Part shown: piece after piece, positions 1 to 14,471 of the stretch | Layout: each line of letters opens with the position of its first letter | Numbering within the stretch: position 1 is the stretch's first letter | From: Glandiceps talaboti | Lineage: Eukaryota; Hemichordata; Enteropneusta; Spengelidae | Direction: 5' to 3' | NCBI RefSeq assembly: GCF_964340395.1 | Contig: NC_135566.1 | Coordinates: 7,237,501 to 7,301,500 of the forward strand | Length of the DNA stretch: 64,000 nt | Notes under the pieces: model-generated | Database searches by the model: none | What the model was told of the DNA's origin: nothing | The model's input: only the letters and a program-made list of their open reading frames with translations | Made by a program: the position numbers and the translations under genes

Positions 1-2995
1 TGTCAGAGGGGGTTGGACTGTTTTGTGGATGAATTGCAGGGGGTCACCACTTTCAAGTACAACATGAACAAAAAGTCACAGGCCCACCCCCGGCCGTAAA
101 AACTGATCGCTCCCTAAGCAGATGCATATAAAAACAACGTGCACGAGAATTATTACTAAAAATAGATTTAATCAGTGTAAGGGAATTGATTTCCACTCAC
201 GTTTCAATTTTTATCACATTAATTGCATTCAGAAAGGGGGTGCTTCTACAATATTTATGAATGCTAGTTTTGCCTTCATTTTTTTCCGCCTCATTCAAAG
301 ATGATTTAGATATACATGTACACAGTTAATACCATATGTTAAAACTGGTCTAATAGCAGCATTCCACATGTAAACTAACATATTACTATTATAAGAACAA
401 TTATTAAATCCAGCACTTTGAAATCCATAAAATACCTTCCTGCATGCATTTATTCTATTCGTAATGTGTTCGTTTGGATTAGAAAAGGAAAGCGTAACGG
501 TTACCCTAAATAATTCACGCTGTCACACTGAGCAAGTCTTACACCATCAAATAACTACGTTGGTGGAGGATATATGGTGTATACAACGACCTTAGATGGC
601 ACATTTTGTTTTTTGAGGATTAAATCGTAAACCATGATTAGTGACATATCTCTGTGCAACGTCAATCATATTTTGAAGTCCAGAGACTGACAAACTGGCA
701 AGCATTAAATCATCAGCATAACAGAAAACATTAAAAGGCATATTGTTAATGTTGATACCACCAATACATGAAGATAATTCATTAACTAAACCTTGATAAA
801 ACATATTAAAAAGGAAAGGGGAAGATAATCCCCCTTGACGTGTACCCACACGCACCGCAACTGGTTTGCTCTTGCCGCCCATTTAATCTGTACTGTAATA
901 TGCCTGTACCAATATACTAGCATCATCCAGCAATGATCAGAAATCACATCCACTGCAGCTTTATAAAACAAAATATCATGAGATACATCACCAATGCTCC
1001 TTCTGCATCGAGAGAACAGGTGTAAGCAGGTGACCCTCGTTTGGTACAATGAGAAATAACATCATTTGCAAATGCAGCTGCAGTAGCTGTTCCTCTGCCC
1101 GGAATAAAACCGAATTGTAAATCACTAAATTCATGTTGTCCAGATACATCAAGTATATACAGTTCAAGAATCTTAGAAAAGGTACATGACAAAGTCAAAG
1201 GTATGTAATGTTTTGGTATCGAAGGGTTCAGTCACGAGATGTTGAGAGTAAAATAGGTAACACAAGATTAGATTCATATAGGAGAAATTGGATATATCTT
1301 TGAATAAATGTTATTATTTACTCTAAATTACAATTGGTCATAAGGACCGATAAGTTGTTGTAATTCTGAAAAACTTGTCGGTCCGAACGGAAATCTGTTG
1401 GTCTCGGACCGAAGGACCGGCGTTAATTTCGCACACTGGTTCAGTGTGGTACAAGCAGACCTTTAGTGAATGATAAAGGAACAATACCAAATTGAAACAT
1501 ATCGAATACATTACACTTAAGTGAAAAATAATCTTAGAGTTGATCGCATATTTTAAGGTGTCCAGACATAATACCATCTGCACCAGGCGAACAGCCAGAT
1601 CTAAGTTTCTTAACATACTTAACAAGCATTGATTCTGACGTAACAAAATCAGAGAAAACAACATCCTTAAGATTGTTACATTTCTCATGAACCTTTACCT
1701 TGGCTGAAGATATAACGTCGCTAGGGCAACTTGACATACTAAGTTTACAGGTGAAATTATCATAAAACTATTTAATATCAATACAGGTATCATTATTTTG
1801 ATGTAAATTACTTTTCGACTTTCGAATACAATTCCAAAATTTTCTTAAAGAACGACAAGTATAAAGTGAACTGATCAAATGAGGTAAACCGTTCAACCTA
1901 CTGTTCATTGCTCTTTTACAGGTATATCTATATGCCTTTGTAGCTGCTTTGTAGCAAAGATAAATTTAACCTATACGAGGTCTGCCACAAGATTTCCAAA
2001 TATTAAATCAAAAACGTTGTCTATTTCGCATCATAAGACAATCATTATTCCACCGATTATTTTTTTCAAACTCCCTTTATATCGACGATTATTGCCAGAT
2101 TTGGCAATTTTACATGAATCGTACATGATATTAACAACATCATTATACATAGAATCTACAACTTTATAAGCTACATCACAGTCACTGATGTCATCAATGT
2201 TCCACGTCTGTAATGACATAGCTGCTTGATTAATGTACTCACTATAGGCAGAGCATATTCTGTCATCAGACCAGTTGACTATCGGGAATGAAGGCGCGTT
2301 TATGGTGTTAACATTGTCGTCAACACCAGAAACAAACGTAAGACTAAATTGGAGTGTAGTACAAAGTGGATAATGGTCACTAACATTTAAAGAAAGATCT
2401 GACATAATAGCACACCCATTGATGATTTCCATTGCTGAACTAGAACAAAAAAGATGGTCAATGTAAGACTTAGAAATTACATTAAAGTAAGTATGTTTAA
2501 CATTTTGTGCAAAATTAACATTAGCAACCTGGAATTCGTTATTGCACAAGAAATAGTACAAAATATAACTATGTTTAGTAAAAGGATGTTGCCGATACCA
2601 AAAACTATGGAGCTGTATACCACTAGGAAGTGATGCATTCATATATATATATAGTTTGGATAATATCCACGAAATTAAAAATATTTCATTTACCCATGCA
2701 TTTGTTTGTTTGTTGACACAGTAGCATCCTTTCAAGAGTTGTTTTCATGGTGATATCTACATGTGAAAGGAAATTTCTCTGTATCAAGTTTCATAACAAT
2801 TGGCGGTAAGTCGCAATGAGTTACGTAAACTATTGTGTCGTTTCAGATTGGGCATTCACAATCTAAGGGAAGGCATTTAAAAACATGTCTATTTTGTAAA
2901 TCAAATAAATACTTAGTATCTTCCCATCATAGAAACAACATTAATTAAAACGATTAAAACGTATGCTCCTACCTTTGAAAATTTATCGAATTGTT
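1..2995 (-). mobile_element. Decayed non-LTR retrotransposon (LINE), copy A
   Basis: Reverse-strand remnant of a LINE. Read 5' to 3' on the minus strand: endonuclease C-terminal part (2735-2031, with the SDHYPL motif), an RT entry region with SGCSPGADGI (1737-1534), an RT block with FGFIPGRGTA and SLDAEGA (1198-944), the RT catalytic FCYADD motif (882-592), and the post-RT region with a PVLTYG motif down to about 300. The segments lie in different frames and are separated by stops and indels, so it is a dead copy. The architecture (APE-type endonuclease plus RT, no LTRs) fits the CR1/L2/Jockey group; I cannot fix the clade. It lies upstream of DYNLL copy a and has a paralogous copy at 7640-10060. 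The outer ends are approximate. Confidence 0.85.
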
Positions 2996-3414
2996 TCATA
3001 TTTATATCCTTTAATGATAATAATATACGATATATATCTTCACATATGAGACAATTTTATTTTATTTTATTTATTTCATCTGAGCTTTGTAACCTAGAGT
3101 AATTCCTCTGGGGATTATTATCAGTATTATGTGTTCTAATAAACTTCTACGCTAGTGGTCAAAAACACGTTCTGCGTGAATATTAACGAATGGTAATATC
3201 ATGTAATAAATAACTTGACTTGCCAGTCTAGACATGTACGTACATGTGACTTTTAACCCTTAACCCATAACGTTGCATTGTGGGATGATATATTACGCCG
3301 GTGGAAAATACCATCTGGCATCTAATTGAAAGAAAGGTATGCTTGAATTTACACGAATCAATGTTTATCACACAGGGACGCCGCTGGTTGATATAGACTA
3401 CGGACGAAGAACGC

Positions 3415-3470
3415 TACTTTCGACCAATGAGAATAGGACAAAAAAGCAGTAACCCAATCAACACAAACAT
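3415..3470 (+). promoter_or_regulatory. Putative DYNLL copy a promoter, twin CCAAT boxes
   Basis: A CCAATGAG box at 3423 and a CCCAATCA box at 3452 sit about 30 bp apart, upstream of the non-coding exon. The same pair with the same spacing is retained in copy b (11336, 11366) and copy c (minus strand, 17203 and 17172). Conservation across copies argues for function. No TATA box is obvious and the transcription start is not defined. A degenerate second copy lies at 3814-3855. Confidence 0.5.
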
Positions 3471-3529
3471 AGTATCCAGGTAGCAAGATGCACAGCCGTG
3501 TTATCGCGCTGTACATCCTCACTTGAGAG

Positions 3530-4031
3530 CCAACAAGAAGAGCATCAGGACAAGAAGGAAATCCATCGTTTGTCTATTTGTTGATCTTGAACCAAAGTAC
3601 AAACAGGTAAGACACAATCGTGAACTATACGATGCCTTGAGTATAATAACGTCAAAATGTACCTATGACTAGACTGCCAATCACACACCAAACTTTCTCA
3701 TTCAAGACACGACACATGTCGACCGACACACATCACGTGACCTGGGAGATATAAATATTAAGTTTGTGCTTGATTAAATTTCGAAAAAAAAGTTACTTGC
3801 TTTGAATTTTTTTGACTAATGAGAATGGGGAAATAAAACCAGTAAACCAATCAGCACAAATGTGGTACCTTGACTGGCAGCGCAGGCAGGTACATGTAAA
3901 CTTTAAATTGCCTCTCCTCGGTCGCTACTTTCACTTCAAAACTAGATATACATATAGCCTAAAAAGATGAGCATCAAGAAGGAAATTCGTCGTTTGCTTA
4001 TTTATTGATCTTCTTTTAATTTTACAAACAG
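3530..4031 (+). other. Non-coding first exon(s) of DYNLL copy a, tandemly duplicated
   Basis: A 5' UTR exon ends ACAAACAG|GTAAG at 3606, and the intron runs 3607-4485. A second, diverged copy of the same exon end occurs at 4031 (ACAAACAG|GTAAG), giving an alternative intron 4032-4485. Promoter and exon were duplicated in tandem (period about 460 bp; compare about 3747-3806 with 4213-4278). The copy at 3606 is closer to the single exon in copies b and c. The 5' ends of these exons cannot be set from sequence. Confidence 0.55.
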
Positions 4032-4466
4032 GTAAGAAACAAGTGAAATAAAAGGAGATGCCTTGAGTAATAACGTCCCAATTTTAATATGTATGAAAGC
4101 GACTGAGTAATACTCAACACTTTCTCAATTGAGTGACATCACTATCATCTGATACCTGAAGTGGCTATTGTTCGCAATTGCACAACATATACAAAACAAA
4201 TCTGACCTGAGAGATATAAATATTGAGTTTGTGGTTGATAAACTTTCGAGAGGGAAACAAGTCATTTACTTTGAATTTCTAGCATGTTTGACGTTTATAT
4301 TTTGCGTCGTCAAACACAACCTGAACACACAATCTGTCAATTTAAATTTGCATAATTATCTCTATTCAGTTCTGAAATTCATAAGGTGGCGAGATTGTTA
4401 GAAAACTTGCAGTTGCCATAGTAACATGTTTCTTGATCATAATAAAGTTTTCAGTCAAGTTTTTAA

Positions 4467-4760
<294 letters not shown>

Positions 4761-5267
4761 ATGCTGCCTTCTCTGGTCTTTAAGACACGAACTTACTACG
4801 TAAACCAAACACTATCACAATTGACAAATATGATATATATTTTGTGTATAACAGACTTTCTGACCTTAAAGCTGACAATTTGGGTTGTGGCAATTTATAA
4901 AGTCACAAACCGTACATGTATATAATTTCGTAAGTTAAGAGCCACTTTCTTTCCATGATCTCTCACCTATATCTAGTCATTGTACGACAGCCATGCCATA
5001 TACCTTGATTTTTTTGGATGGGTGCGTTGTTGACAAGTTATTCCATATACTAGTACTTGAATATACATTGACGTATCTAGTCATTGTACGACAGGCATGT
5101 ACATTTTTTTGGGATTGATGTATTGTTGACAAGTTATCCGAATTCCATGTACTTGAATATATCATTTTACAACAATGTGCATCATAACACATTGTCTTGA
5201 TCAACTCAGTAGCAGTATAGAAAAATTCACATAATTTATTTTGTTTAAGTAGGAAAGGACACACAGA

Positions 5268-5273
5268 AATAAA
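5268..5273 (+). other. Polyadenylation signal of DYNLL copy a
   Basis: AATAAA about 510 bp after the stop codon. It is conserved in position at the end of the homologous 3' UTRs of copy b (12656-12661) and copy c (minus strand, 15380-15375). Confidence 0.6.
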
Positions 5274-5285
5274 CCAAGTTCGCAT

Positions 5286-7359
5286 GTTTAAATCAAACTA
5301 TAGTAGTTTCTGTTTTTATTGTCAGTAAATGATTAATATGTTAGCATCACCAGGATATAACAATAAAAACAGTGCACAGTTCAACGCAGTGGTAAAAAAT
5401 AAATCCACAGAAAGATAGTATTAGACTGAGTGCAAAGGACGGCCGAAGAAAATGGATGATTTATGTTTGAACGGTTCGTTTTATGGCTATCTCAGTCAGT
5501 CTCAGTGTTAATGGTAGAAATGTGTGGATTTTTGCACTCTGCATAGACTGGAGAATGGGAGGCTCATTTACAACACTATGACCCATTGACGCAACGCATT
5601 CGTTAGACCTATACTTTCGCTTAAACTGTTTACCGATAATTATCACACTTGTTTGATCTGTTGGGACAACTCCCCCCTCCCCCCAGCAAACAATATCTAA
5701 TTAAAGTATGACAGAACTACATGTACAATCAAGTACCAATAACAAGGCCAGAGCTGACACCAAATGATGCCTAGGGCAGTACAGGTTAGTGTTAACTTGG
5801 AAACATTAAATCTCTCAATATCATCTAAATAATCGAATCATCATAATTATTGATCTCCCATCAATTGCTGATTCAGTTGCAAATTTGATGAAATGAATGG
5901 GCGAGATATATCAAATTCCGTCACCTGGTTGTATAGGGTGTAAATAGGAAGGGTTAAATATTTCTTTGGGGCGCACCTGTAACTGTATTAGTATACATGA
6001 CACTACATCTGACTTGTTACCATTCGGAGATAATGACCAGTCCCTAACATAGAGAAAAAAAATTGAATCCCACAGTACACTTTTGCATGCCATACCATTC
6101 TAAATTATTTAAAAATGTAGGGATCAAGATAAGCCAGTCCATTTATCGCTTTCTCACATGGCTAATAATTATTACTCGAACCGAAAAATTAAGCTTTGGC
6201 TCAGCAGAGTCACCATTTAGTTGATTTCATAGTCTGTCAGATTATACCTCCATCGGCGCGGAGTAAATGCCCTGTAAGTTTTGACTGTCGAATTCGTCAC
6301 TTATCATTACGACTGAATGAAACACACCTAGTACCCAAACATGAATTTTAAAAACTTTTTTCACTTGGCAACTTGAAATATCATGTTTCGTGTCAAAGCG
6401 AAATGATCAACGACAGAACGAACAGTAAAACATAACATAACAGTTTATTTCACTAATGTATAAAAATATATCAATTTAAAATACAACAGAATTCTTTCAG
6501 CTCACGCGTTAAAAAGTTTATGTTTAAAACACTGATAAAAACACAAGAGCACACACGAAGGATAGACACTAAAACGATAAAGGATAAAAACTTTTCCCGT
6601 GGCGTTCCGATCTTGTGATCAATGATCGGAAACGCTTCCCTGATGGTAAATGTGAAAAGTGATCATTGGCTGGGTGAGAACTGTCAGATAGAATAGATTG
6701 TGTTTTCTTTCGCAGCCTCGACCTTAAAGTGGGGAGACGGGGGGACGCACGGTCGTCACGCGATCGTAAACACGAATCCCCCTAAATTTGATAAAGATAT
6801 CAAAATTACCGCCACACCACAGAGGGTGCAATTTTTGCTTTTATACTAGCTTAAGTATCAGATAGTCAACGAGTTCGGGAGGGTCATGTGCCAATAAACG
6901 AGTTGTCTATCTTACTTATACTATGGTGTGATTGACTCAAACGGGTCTTTTGAAACACACCCCTAAGAATATAAATAATATAAACTTCAACGAAGCATAC
7001 TATGTATATTTATGTACTTTTACAAATGTAATAGAATACTGTATGCAATGCAAGGATCGTTTTTCAGCTGAAGGATACAATTTTGTTTGAAACTGACTTG
7101 GAATGATACGCAAATTCCACAGAGTACAGAGCAAACACGCATCTTGATTGGATGATAAAGTTACGACTGGGGTGTAAACAACCACATTGCAGTCATGAGG
7201 CCTGATACTAGTCTCGAGAGTATAACGCGGATGTGATTCTATTTTTGGAATACATATCTTTTTGGACTTTCAATAATGAATTCGTTGTCGCAGGTGACGT
7301 ATAAATATATTATTTGCCACCAACGTAACATTGTTCCACAGTTTGCTACACGTTTTGTT
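5286..7359. other. Intergenic stretch between duplication units
   Basis: No coding region is recognised; all open frames are short and lack family resemblance. The part from 6430 to 6900 looks like an old transposon tail (AT-rich start followed by a GC-richer block), but I cannot assign it. Confidence 0.4.
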
Positions 7360-7566
<207 letters not shown>

Positions 7567-7639
7567 TATTAAGCATTCACAAGAAGAGAAACCAAAGATG
7601 AAAAAAAGAAAACACGATACATTACAATCATACAATGCT

Positions 7640-10060
7640 AAGAATTCGACAACTCTATGGATCCTTTGCATATAAAAACTGTCTGACACTGTCCGTCAGC
7701 CCATCTGACATACGAGATGTTCGTCCGAGTACGGGACAGTAAATCCGTGTGTCCCTTCAGCTTACCACAATAATGCATATTAAGCAGATGCATATAAAAA
7801 CAACGTGCACGAGAGTTATTACTAAACATCGATTTAATCAGTGTAAGGGAATTGGTTTCCACTGACGTTTCAATTTTCACCACATTAATTGCATTCAGAA
7901 AGGGGTGCTTCTACAATATTTATGAATGTCAAAGTGTCAGCCTTAAGTAGTTTTGCCTGCATTTTTTCCGCCTCATTCAAAGATGATTTAGATATTTTTT
8001 ATAAATGAACACAGTTTTTAATACAATATGTTAAAACTGGTCTAATACTAGTAATAGCAGCATTCTACATGTAAACTAACATATTACTATTATAAGAACA
8101 ATTATTAAATCCAGCACTTTGAAATCCATAAAATACCTTCCTGCATGCATTTATTCTATTCGTAATGTGTTCGTTTGGATTAGAAAAGGAAAGCGTAACG
8201 GTTACCCTAAATAATTCACGCTGTCACACTGAGCAAGTCTTACACCATCAAATAACTACGTTGGTGGAGGGTATATGGTGTATACAACGACCTTAGATGG
8301 CACATTTTGTTTTTTGAGGATTACATCGTAAACCATGATTACTGACAGCAGATAATTCATTAACTAAACCTTGATGAAACATATTAAAAAGGAAAGGGGA
8401 AGATAATCCCCCTTGACTGGTACCCATACGCACCGTAACTGATTTGCTCTTGCCTCCCGTTTAATCTGCACTGTAATATGCCTGTACCAATATACCAGCA
8501 TCATCCTGCAATGATCCACTGCTTTACAAAACAAACTATCATGAGGTACAGCATCAAACTCCTTCTGCATCAAGAGAACAGGTGTAAGCAGGTGACCCTC
8601 GTTTGGTACAATGAGAAATAACATCATTTGCAAATGCAGCTGCAGTAGCTGTTCCTCTGCCCGGAATAAAGCCGAATTGTAAATCACTAAATTCATGTTG
8701 TCCAGATACATCAAGTATATACAGTTCAAGAATCTTAGAAAAGGTACATGACAAAGTCAAAGGTATGTAATGTTTTGGTATCGAAGGGTTCAGTCACGAG
8801 ATGTTGAGAGTAAAATAGGTAACACAAGAACTTGTTGGTTCGAACGGAAATCTGTTGGTCTCGGACTGAAGGACCGGCGTTAATTTCGCACACTGGTTCA
8901 GTGTGGCTTTCTTCAACAGTGGTACAAGCAGACCTTTAGTGAATGATAAATGAACAATACCAAATTGAAACATATCGAATACATTACACTTAAGTGAAAA
9001 ATAATCTTAGAGTTGATCGCATATTTCAAGTGTTCAGACATAATTCCATCTGCACCAGGTGAACAGCCAGATCTAAGTTTCTTAACATACTTAACAAGCA
9101 TTGATTCTGACGTAACAAAATCAGAGAAAACAACATCCTTAATATTGTTACATTTCTCATGAACCTTTACCTTGGCTGAAGATATAACGTCGCTAGTGCA
9201 ACTTGACATACTAAATTTACAGGTGAAATGATCATAAAACTATTTAATATCAATACAGGTATCATTATTTTGATGTAAATTACTTTTCGACTTTCAAATA
9301 CAATTCCAAAATTTTCTTAAAGAACAACAAGTATAAAGTGATCTGATCAAATGAGGTAAACCGTTCAACCTACTGTTCATTGCTCTTTTACAGGTATATC
9401 TATATGCCCTTTTAGCTGCTTTGTAGCAAAGATAAATTTGACCTATATGAGGTCTGCCTGTAAGACTAAAGTGGAGTGTAGTACAAAGTGGTAATGATCA
9501 CTAACATTTAAAGAAAGATCTGACATAATAGCACACCCATTGATGATATCCATTGCTGAACTAAAACAAAAAACATGGTCATTGTAGGGAATTCGTTATT
9601 GCACAAGAAATCGTACAAAATATAACTATGTTTAGTAAAAGGATGTTGCCGATACCAATAATTATGGAGCTGTCTACTATTAGGAAGTGATGCATTCATA
9701 TATATAGTTTGGATAATATCCACGAAATAAAAAAAAAATATTTCATTTACCCATGCATTTGTTTGTTTATGACACAGTAGCATCCTTTCAAGAGTTGTTT
9801 TCATGGTGATATCTACATGTGAAAGGGAATTTCTATGTATCAAGTTTCATAACAATTGGCGGTAAGTCGCAATGAGTTACGTAAACTATTGTGTCGTTTC
9901 AGATTGGGCATTCACAATCTAAGGGAAGGCATTTAAAAACATGTCTATTTTGTAAATCAAATAAATACTTAGTATCTTCCCATCATACAAAAAACCCACA
10001 TTAATTAAAACGATTAAAACGCATGCCCCTACCTTTGAAAATTTACCGAATGGTTTAATA
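7640..10060 (-). mobile_element. Decayed non-LTR retrotransposon (LINE), copy B
   Basis: Paralogue of the element at 1-2995, in the same reverse orientation. It keeps the post-RT region (7883-7638), the RT block with FGFIPGRGTA (8760-8554), the SGCSPGADGI segment (9209-8913) and part of the endonuclease (9843-9508). Relative to copy A it has deletions that remove the FCYADD catalytic region (about 130 bp near 8346), about 90 bp near 8830, about 350 bp near 9462, and part of the endonuclease near 9590. It extends further in the 3' direction than the portion shared with copy A. Non-functional. Confidence 0.8.
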
Positions 10061-10063
10061 TTG

Positions 10064-10927
10064 ATATATGTTACATACATAAATAATTTGATAGCTAACT
10101 GACTTGCCGAAATATAGAAATGTACGGTTGATTTCAAACAGCTGTAACATTAGTATAATGGAATATGTCCCGAGACAGCTTGTTACAGTACAATCGGAAA
10201 GGCGAAGGTCAACCATATGTCCTGAAACAGCTTTCTACTGTAACAGTACAATGGAAAAAGAGAGAGTGATCTCTGGTAGCATAATTAATTCTTTGTAATT
10301 AATTCTATACAAGTTCAAGAGCTGACACAGAACTAAAGACAAAAGAAGGGTATTGAAGCAACTCAATAAAAGAATTCGTTAATATAAATTAGTCCACGTC
10401 AGAGATACGAGATTTTAATCCAACCAGCAATCTTAGAATAAGAATTGTAACATGTTTTGGATATGTAGAAACGCTCAGTTTCTGTGCTATATATATGTTA
10501 CATTTAATAGTACTGAGGATGGTGAGCCGAGAGGGCAATCTGGAGGGTAGAAAGGGATGAATATATGGTGAGAACTGGTTCTCTCCATCGAGGTAGGAAG
10601 TCCTTCAAAATCCAATCTGATTAAAATCTGATGTTAGATTGGCTGGTTTTCCTGTATTTACCTTTATTCCATCGTTATTGCGTCTTTTACGCGAGTTTTT
10701 TTTCCTGGGCGAACGCCTTTCTATCAAAATCCTACCTCCATAAAGATCTTATGATCATACCTGCCTTGTACTTGTCGCTAAGCTATGAAATAAATCTATG
10801 TACAAGCATCCTGTTGGTCAATGTGCATTGATTCCAGAGTGAGTACCTCTAAGCTAACCAAGTGAGTGTGATTCCCTGTAAGAAGTGGTTGGTAACAACA
10901 CACGGTGACATTACGTTGAATTTACAT
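10064..10927. mobile_element. Unclassified repeat element present in unit 2, absent in unit 1
   Basis: This block interrupts the alignment of the two duplication units: the flanking sequence is contiguous at about 3005-3015 in unit 1. A second copy lies at 17652-18318 in the same orientation, shorter by about 160 bp (it lacks the part around 10606-10765). No ORF of interest and no clear terminal inverted repeats. It may be a non-autonomous element or a fragment of a larger one. Confidence 0.6.
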
Positions 10928-11333
10928 GACTAATGATAATATTAAACGATATATCTTCAGACATGAGATTATTTTATTTTATTTATTTCATCTGAGCTTT
11001 GTAACCTATAGTAATTCCTCTGGGATATCATCAGTATTATGTGTTCTAATAAACTTCTACGCTTGTGGTCAAAAACACGTTCTGCGTGAATTAACGAATG
11101 GTAATATCGTGTAAATAACTTGACATGTAGTCTAGACATGTACGTACGTACGTGTGACCTTTAACCGGCGCAAATAGAAACGCGTTGCATTGTGGGATGA
11201 TATACTACGCCAGTGGAAAATACCAGCTGGCATCTAATTGAAAGAAAGGTATGCTTGAATTTACACGAATCAATTCTTATCACAGAAGGACGCCACTGGT
11301 TGATATAGACTACGGACGTAGAACGCTACTTCC

Positions 11334-11519
11334 AACCAATGAGAATGGGACAAACAAAGCAGTAACCCAATCAACACAAACGTAGTATCCAGGTAGCAAG
11401 ACACATAGTCATGTTATCGCGCTGAACTTCATCACTTGAGAGCTAACAAGAAGAGCATCAAGACAAGAAGGAAATCCGTCGTTTGTCTATTTGTTGATCT
11501 TGAACCAAACTACAAACAG
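11334..11519 (+). promoter_or_regulatory. Promoter and non-coding exon of DYNLL copy b
   Basis: CCAAT boxes at 11336 and 11366 are followed by the 5' UTR exon that ends ACAAACAG at 11519. The donor GTAAG starts at 11520, and the intron runs to 11924 (acceptor TCTCCAACAG). The layout matches copies a and c. The transcription start is unknown. Confidence 0.5.
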
Positions 11520-11878
11520 GTAAGACACAATCGTGAACTATACGATGCCTTGAGTAATAACGTCAAAATGTACCTATGACTAGACTAGCCAGTCCTACAC
11601 ACCAAACTTTCTCATTCAAGACACGACACATGTCAACCGACACACATCATATGACCTGGGAGATATAATTTATAAATATTAAGTTTGTGCTAGATTAACT
11701 GTCGAAAAAAGTTACTTATTCTTGTCGTATTTTTCGACTATATTTTGCACCTATGCTCAAACACTGAGAATGCATATCTCTAGTTATAGATTCACAAGGT
11801 GGCGGGATCATTGGAAATCGATAGTTGCTATGGTTACGCCATCGCGCTAACGCCTCTGTTTCTTCATGGTGGTGATGA

Positions 11879-12199
<321 letters not shown>

Positions 12200-13517
12200 A
12201 TACTGCCTTCTATGGTCTTCAAGACATGAACTTACTAGCCAAACACTATCATGATGGACAAAAATGATATATATTTTGTGTATAACAGACTTTTCTGACC
12301 TTAAAGCTGACAATTTGGGTTGTGGCAATTTATAAAGTCACAAACCGTACATGTATATAATTTCGTAAGAGAGCCACTTCCTTTCCACGATCTCTTGCCT
12401 ATATGTAGTCATTGTACAGCAAACATAAGCATTTTCATTTTGGGATGGATGCATTGTTGACAAGTTCCTATTGTACTTAGTGGTATACTGTATATGAATG
12501 TATCATTTCATAATGTGCATCTGCTGTAGAACAAATTGTCTTGTTCAACTCTGTTAAGCAGCAGCAGTACTTTGTTATATACTTTCTTAAAATGGCAAAC
12601 ATTCACAGAATTTATTTTGTTTATAAGTCCACTTAAGTGGGAAAGGACAAATGGAAATAAACTAAGCATACGTGGTTTAATCAAATGATTTTTTCCTGTT
12701 GTTATTCCCGGTATATGTTGCTATGCTAGCGAACAATCCTCTCCCCCCCCCCCTCCTCCCACCCACCACCCATCAAAGCAGAAGTTTGCATTGATGGGGA
12801 GTGTACCTAAAACTGAAAAAAACAAGCCAAAAACCCCCACAATAAACGATAGTTGATATCCTTCCTTTAACATGATCACTTTAGTTGTACGAGTACAAAT
12901 TGACATTTACCCTTCTATGAACCAACAATAATTGATAAAATGTAGATTATTAATGCCCAGCTGCTTATTTGTTGTGTAGGGTGACCAGAAATTCCATGCA
13001 TACCACGTTATTTGTGTATCACATGCCTTGACCTCAACCAGGTCAGAAAGATAGGAATACACTGAAACCTTGTATGTGTTGTTTGTATGCTGTATAAGGT
13101 GAATAGGTGTGGGCTCCAAAAATGCAAAGGTACATGTTGGAATTAATGACTGGGTGGGGTTCATGTAGCCTTGGCCAATGCTGAGCTAGACATAATGGCT
13201 CTATTGCATTGTATGCCAGGCATGTCTGTACGTAGTTAATATTAATCATGCTTGAGTTCCTATGATGACAAACATAACTCATGAGTGTAGAATGTTAATT
13301 CATGAACCATACATCAAATGCCATATGCCATACCTCACCTCATACATGTAGCGCACCTGACCCCCCCCCACACACACACATAACCCGTCAGCTTTATAGT
13401 TCAACCAGTGACCATACTATTGCTAGCCTATGTAGCTGATGACGTGTTCATTGTTACCACTTTTATGACAAGATTATTGTGTTTTATGTTTTGTAATACC
13501 GTCATCATAGCCATAAA

Positions 13518-13787
13518 CAGGGGTGAACAAATCATTTTGTGAACTGGTGGTCCCCGGACCAGTGCCTTAAAAAATCCAGTGGTCCTGCTGAAAGTATAAG
13601 TGGGCCAAGGTCCTGCTAATTTGAAACATTAAATCTTACCTATGAATCTGGATATTCAGACGACTTTTTAACATAGTTATTAACAGTAAGGCACTGGTCT
13701 GACGGACCAGACAAGGTAAAATTTGAGTGGTCCACCCCAAAAAATCGCAAGTCCCAGACCCTGGACCAGTGAATTTGTTCACCCCTG
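13518..13787. mobile_element. MITE with 15-bp terminal inverted repeats (hAT-like)
   Basis: 270 bp element bounded by CAGGGGTGAACAAAT and its reverse complement. ATAAA directly flanks both sides (13513-13517 and 13788-13792) as a possible 5-bp target-site duplication. The CAGGG-type terminus is typical of hAT transposons, some groups of which make short duplications. The interior is rich in GGTCC/GGACC self-complementary pieces and encodes nothing. It sits in the spacer between the inverted DYNLL copies b and c. Confidence 0.7.
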
Positions 13788-13989
13788 ATAAAGTATTACT
13801 GAGTTTAAAAAATGAAGCCCTAAAAATATCTTGAAATGGTATTATATGTTGTTGAGATTGATCAAAATGACAAGATACAACTCAGAAATCGTTGTAATTA
13901 GAGCCTTTCTGTTGATTTTGTTGTCAGTTGCATGTAAATAATGTGAGTTCTCAGCATGTTTGTTCTAGCGAGGTGGATTTTTGGCCCAA

Positions 13990-14430
13990 TAAAGTGTCTG
14001 TGTGCGTGTGTGTGTAAACAACTTAAAGTCAAAAACTGCCAGACCAATTGCCATGATATTTGGCAGCTGTATTACTTTGGGTGTCTAGTTGGGAAATTGT
14101 TCAAATCATAATGATCTTACCACCGGTGGGTGATTCGGGTAAAAAATGTCATTTTTGGTTTTAAAAAAACAACTTAAACTCAAAAACCACTCAGCAGATC
14201 GGTCTGAAATTTGGTGGGAACATTATTAAGAGTGTTTAGATTAAGAACTATTCATGACATGATCATTCCATCAATGATATGCAAATTAGGGCAAAAATGT
14301 GTCTTCTTGGTCAAAAATCTTTAATTCCAAAACTACTGAGCAGATTTGGCTGCATTTAAATGGGGATGCATCTGGGGTGTATAGATGAAGAAATATAAGT
14401 ATAGAATTATCTCATCAGTGACACTGCTTC
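13990..14430. repeat. Degenerate ~140-bp tandem repeat, three units
   Basis: Three diverged units share an AACTTAAA(G/C)TCAAAAAC-like start, an AGCAGAT(C/T)GGTCTG-like stretch, an ATTTGG(T/C)GGGAAC-like stretch and an AAAAATGT(C/G)-like end. They start near 14018, 14168 and 14310. Non-coding; it looks like a dispersed repeat rather than a gene. Confidence 0.55.
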
Positions 14431-14471
14431 TAGAAGTGTTTGACAAATTTCATGCCCTTAGCTAGTCTATC

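Noticed and set aside
592-2735. RT and endonuclease frames as host genes
   Set aside because: Frames are broken by stops and shifts and belong to LINE copy A; no intact ORF remains.
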